Source of the DNA: an uncultured Collinsella sp.
GTDB taxonomy: Bacteria; Actinomycetota; Coriobacteriia; Coriobacteriales; Coriobacteriaceae
DNA: 5,758 bases
Assembly: GCA_900554585.1 (NCBI GenBank)
Contig: USHS01000099.1
Coordinates: forward strand, 1 to 5,758
Direction of reading: 5' to 3'
Positions within the stretch are counted from its first letter, which is position 1, and the number at the start of each line of letters is the position of its first letter. The notes beneath the pieces were generated by a model that did no database searches, had not been told where the DNA came from, and saw only the letters and a program-made list of their open reading frames with translations. A program made the position numbers and the translations under genes. Below are positions 5,714-5,758 of this stretch, piece after piece.

Positions 5714-5758
5714 CTGTCGCTTATACACATCTCCGAGCCCACGAGACTCCTGAGCATC
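5714..5758. other. Illumina Nextera adapter sequence (artifact)
   Basis: Bases 5714-5732 match the 19-bp Tn5 mosaic end except for G instead of T at 5719. Next comes the Nextera read-2 tail CCGAGCCCACGAGAC (5733-5747), then TCCTGAGC (5748-5755), which is a known Nextera i7 index, and ATC, the start of the P7 flow-cell sequence. This order occurs in library constructs, not genomes. The last 45 bases should be treated as untrimmed adapter at a contig end, and genomic sequence ends at about 5713. Confidence 0.97.

Noticed and set aside
5714..5732. Genuine Tn5/IS50 end
   Set aside because: It is followed without a gap by the Illumina read-2 tail and a library index, so it is a sequencing adapter.

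Overview
The window looks like chromosomal sequence from a GC-rich, Gram-positive member of the Coriobacteriia, probably Collinsella or a close relative. The grounds are the strongly GC-biased third codon positions, a sortase-anchored surface protein with an MPMTG sorting signal, clear AGGAG-type ribosome binding sites, and the general look of the LemA, TadA and glycerate kinase sequences. The genus is an inference from composition and protein style, not from a search. The last 45 bases are an Illumina Nextera (Tn5) adapter with its index, so this is the raw end of an assembly contig, and the surface protein's downstream neighbours are unknown.

Layout. Bases 1-98 may hold the 3' end of an unidentified + strand gene, followed by an intrinsic terminator (115-143). 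Bases 144-404 have no gene but contain an imperfect 30-bp inverted repeat. A strong hairpin at 405-443 terminates lemA, which runs on the - strand (480-1031) and encodes a small membrane-anchored LemA protein. Divergent from it is a TetR/AcrR-family regulator (1243-1827, +). A tRNA-Ser(UGA) gene follows on the - strand (1831-1920), tail-to-tail with the regulator. From 1972 to 3753 (+) a single reading frame fuses a complete tRNA adenosine deaminase (TadA) to a complete glycerate kinase (GarK/GlxK family) through a linker of about 47 residues rich in Ala, Cys and His. After an AT-richer gap with a probable promoter, 3902-5641 (+) encodes a secreted, sortase-anchored von Willebrand A (VWA) protein.

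How the parts relate. No single pathway joins these genes. lemA and the tetR-type gene share a divergent intergenic region. In it a GGTATA-N10-TATACC inverted repeat overlaps the best lemA -10 box and could be the regulator's operator. The deaminase-kinase gene has only 51 bp between it and the oppositely oriented tRNA gene. The surface-protein gene appears to be its own transcription unit.

Most worth a second look are the TadA-glycerate kinase fusion, a nine-G tract just after the signal peptide of the surface protein (a possible phase-variation switch, since +1 or -1 slippage gives a stop within about 20 codons), the altered MIDAS motif of that protein, the intergenic inverted repeat, and the adapter sequence.
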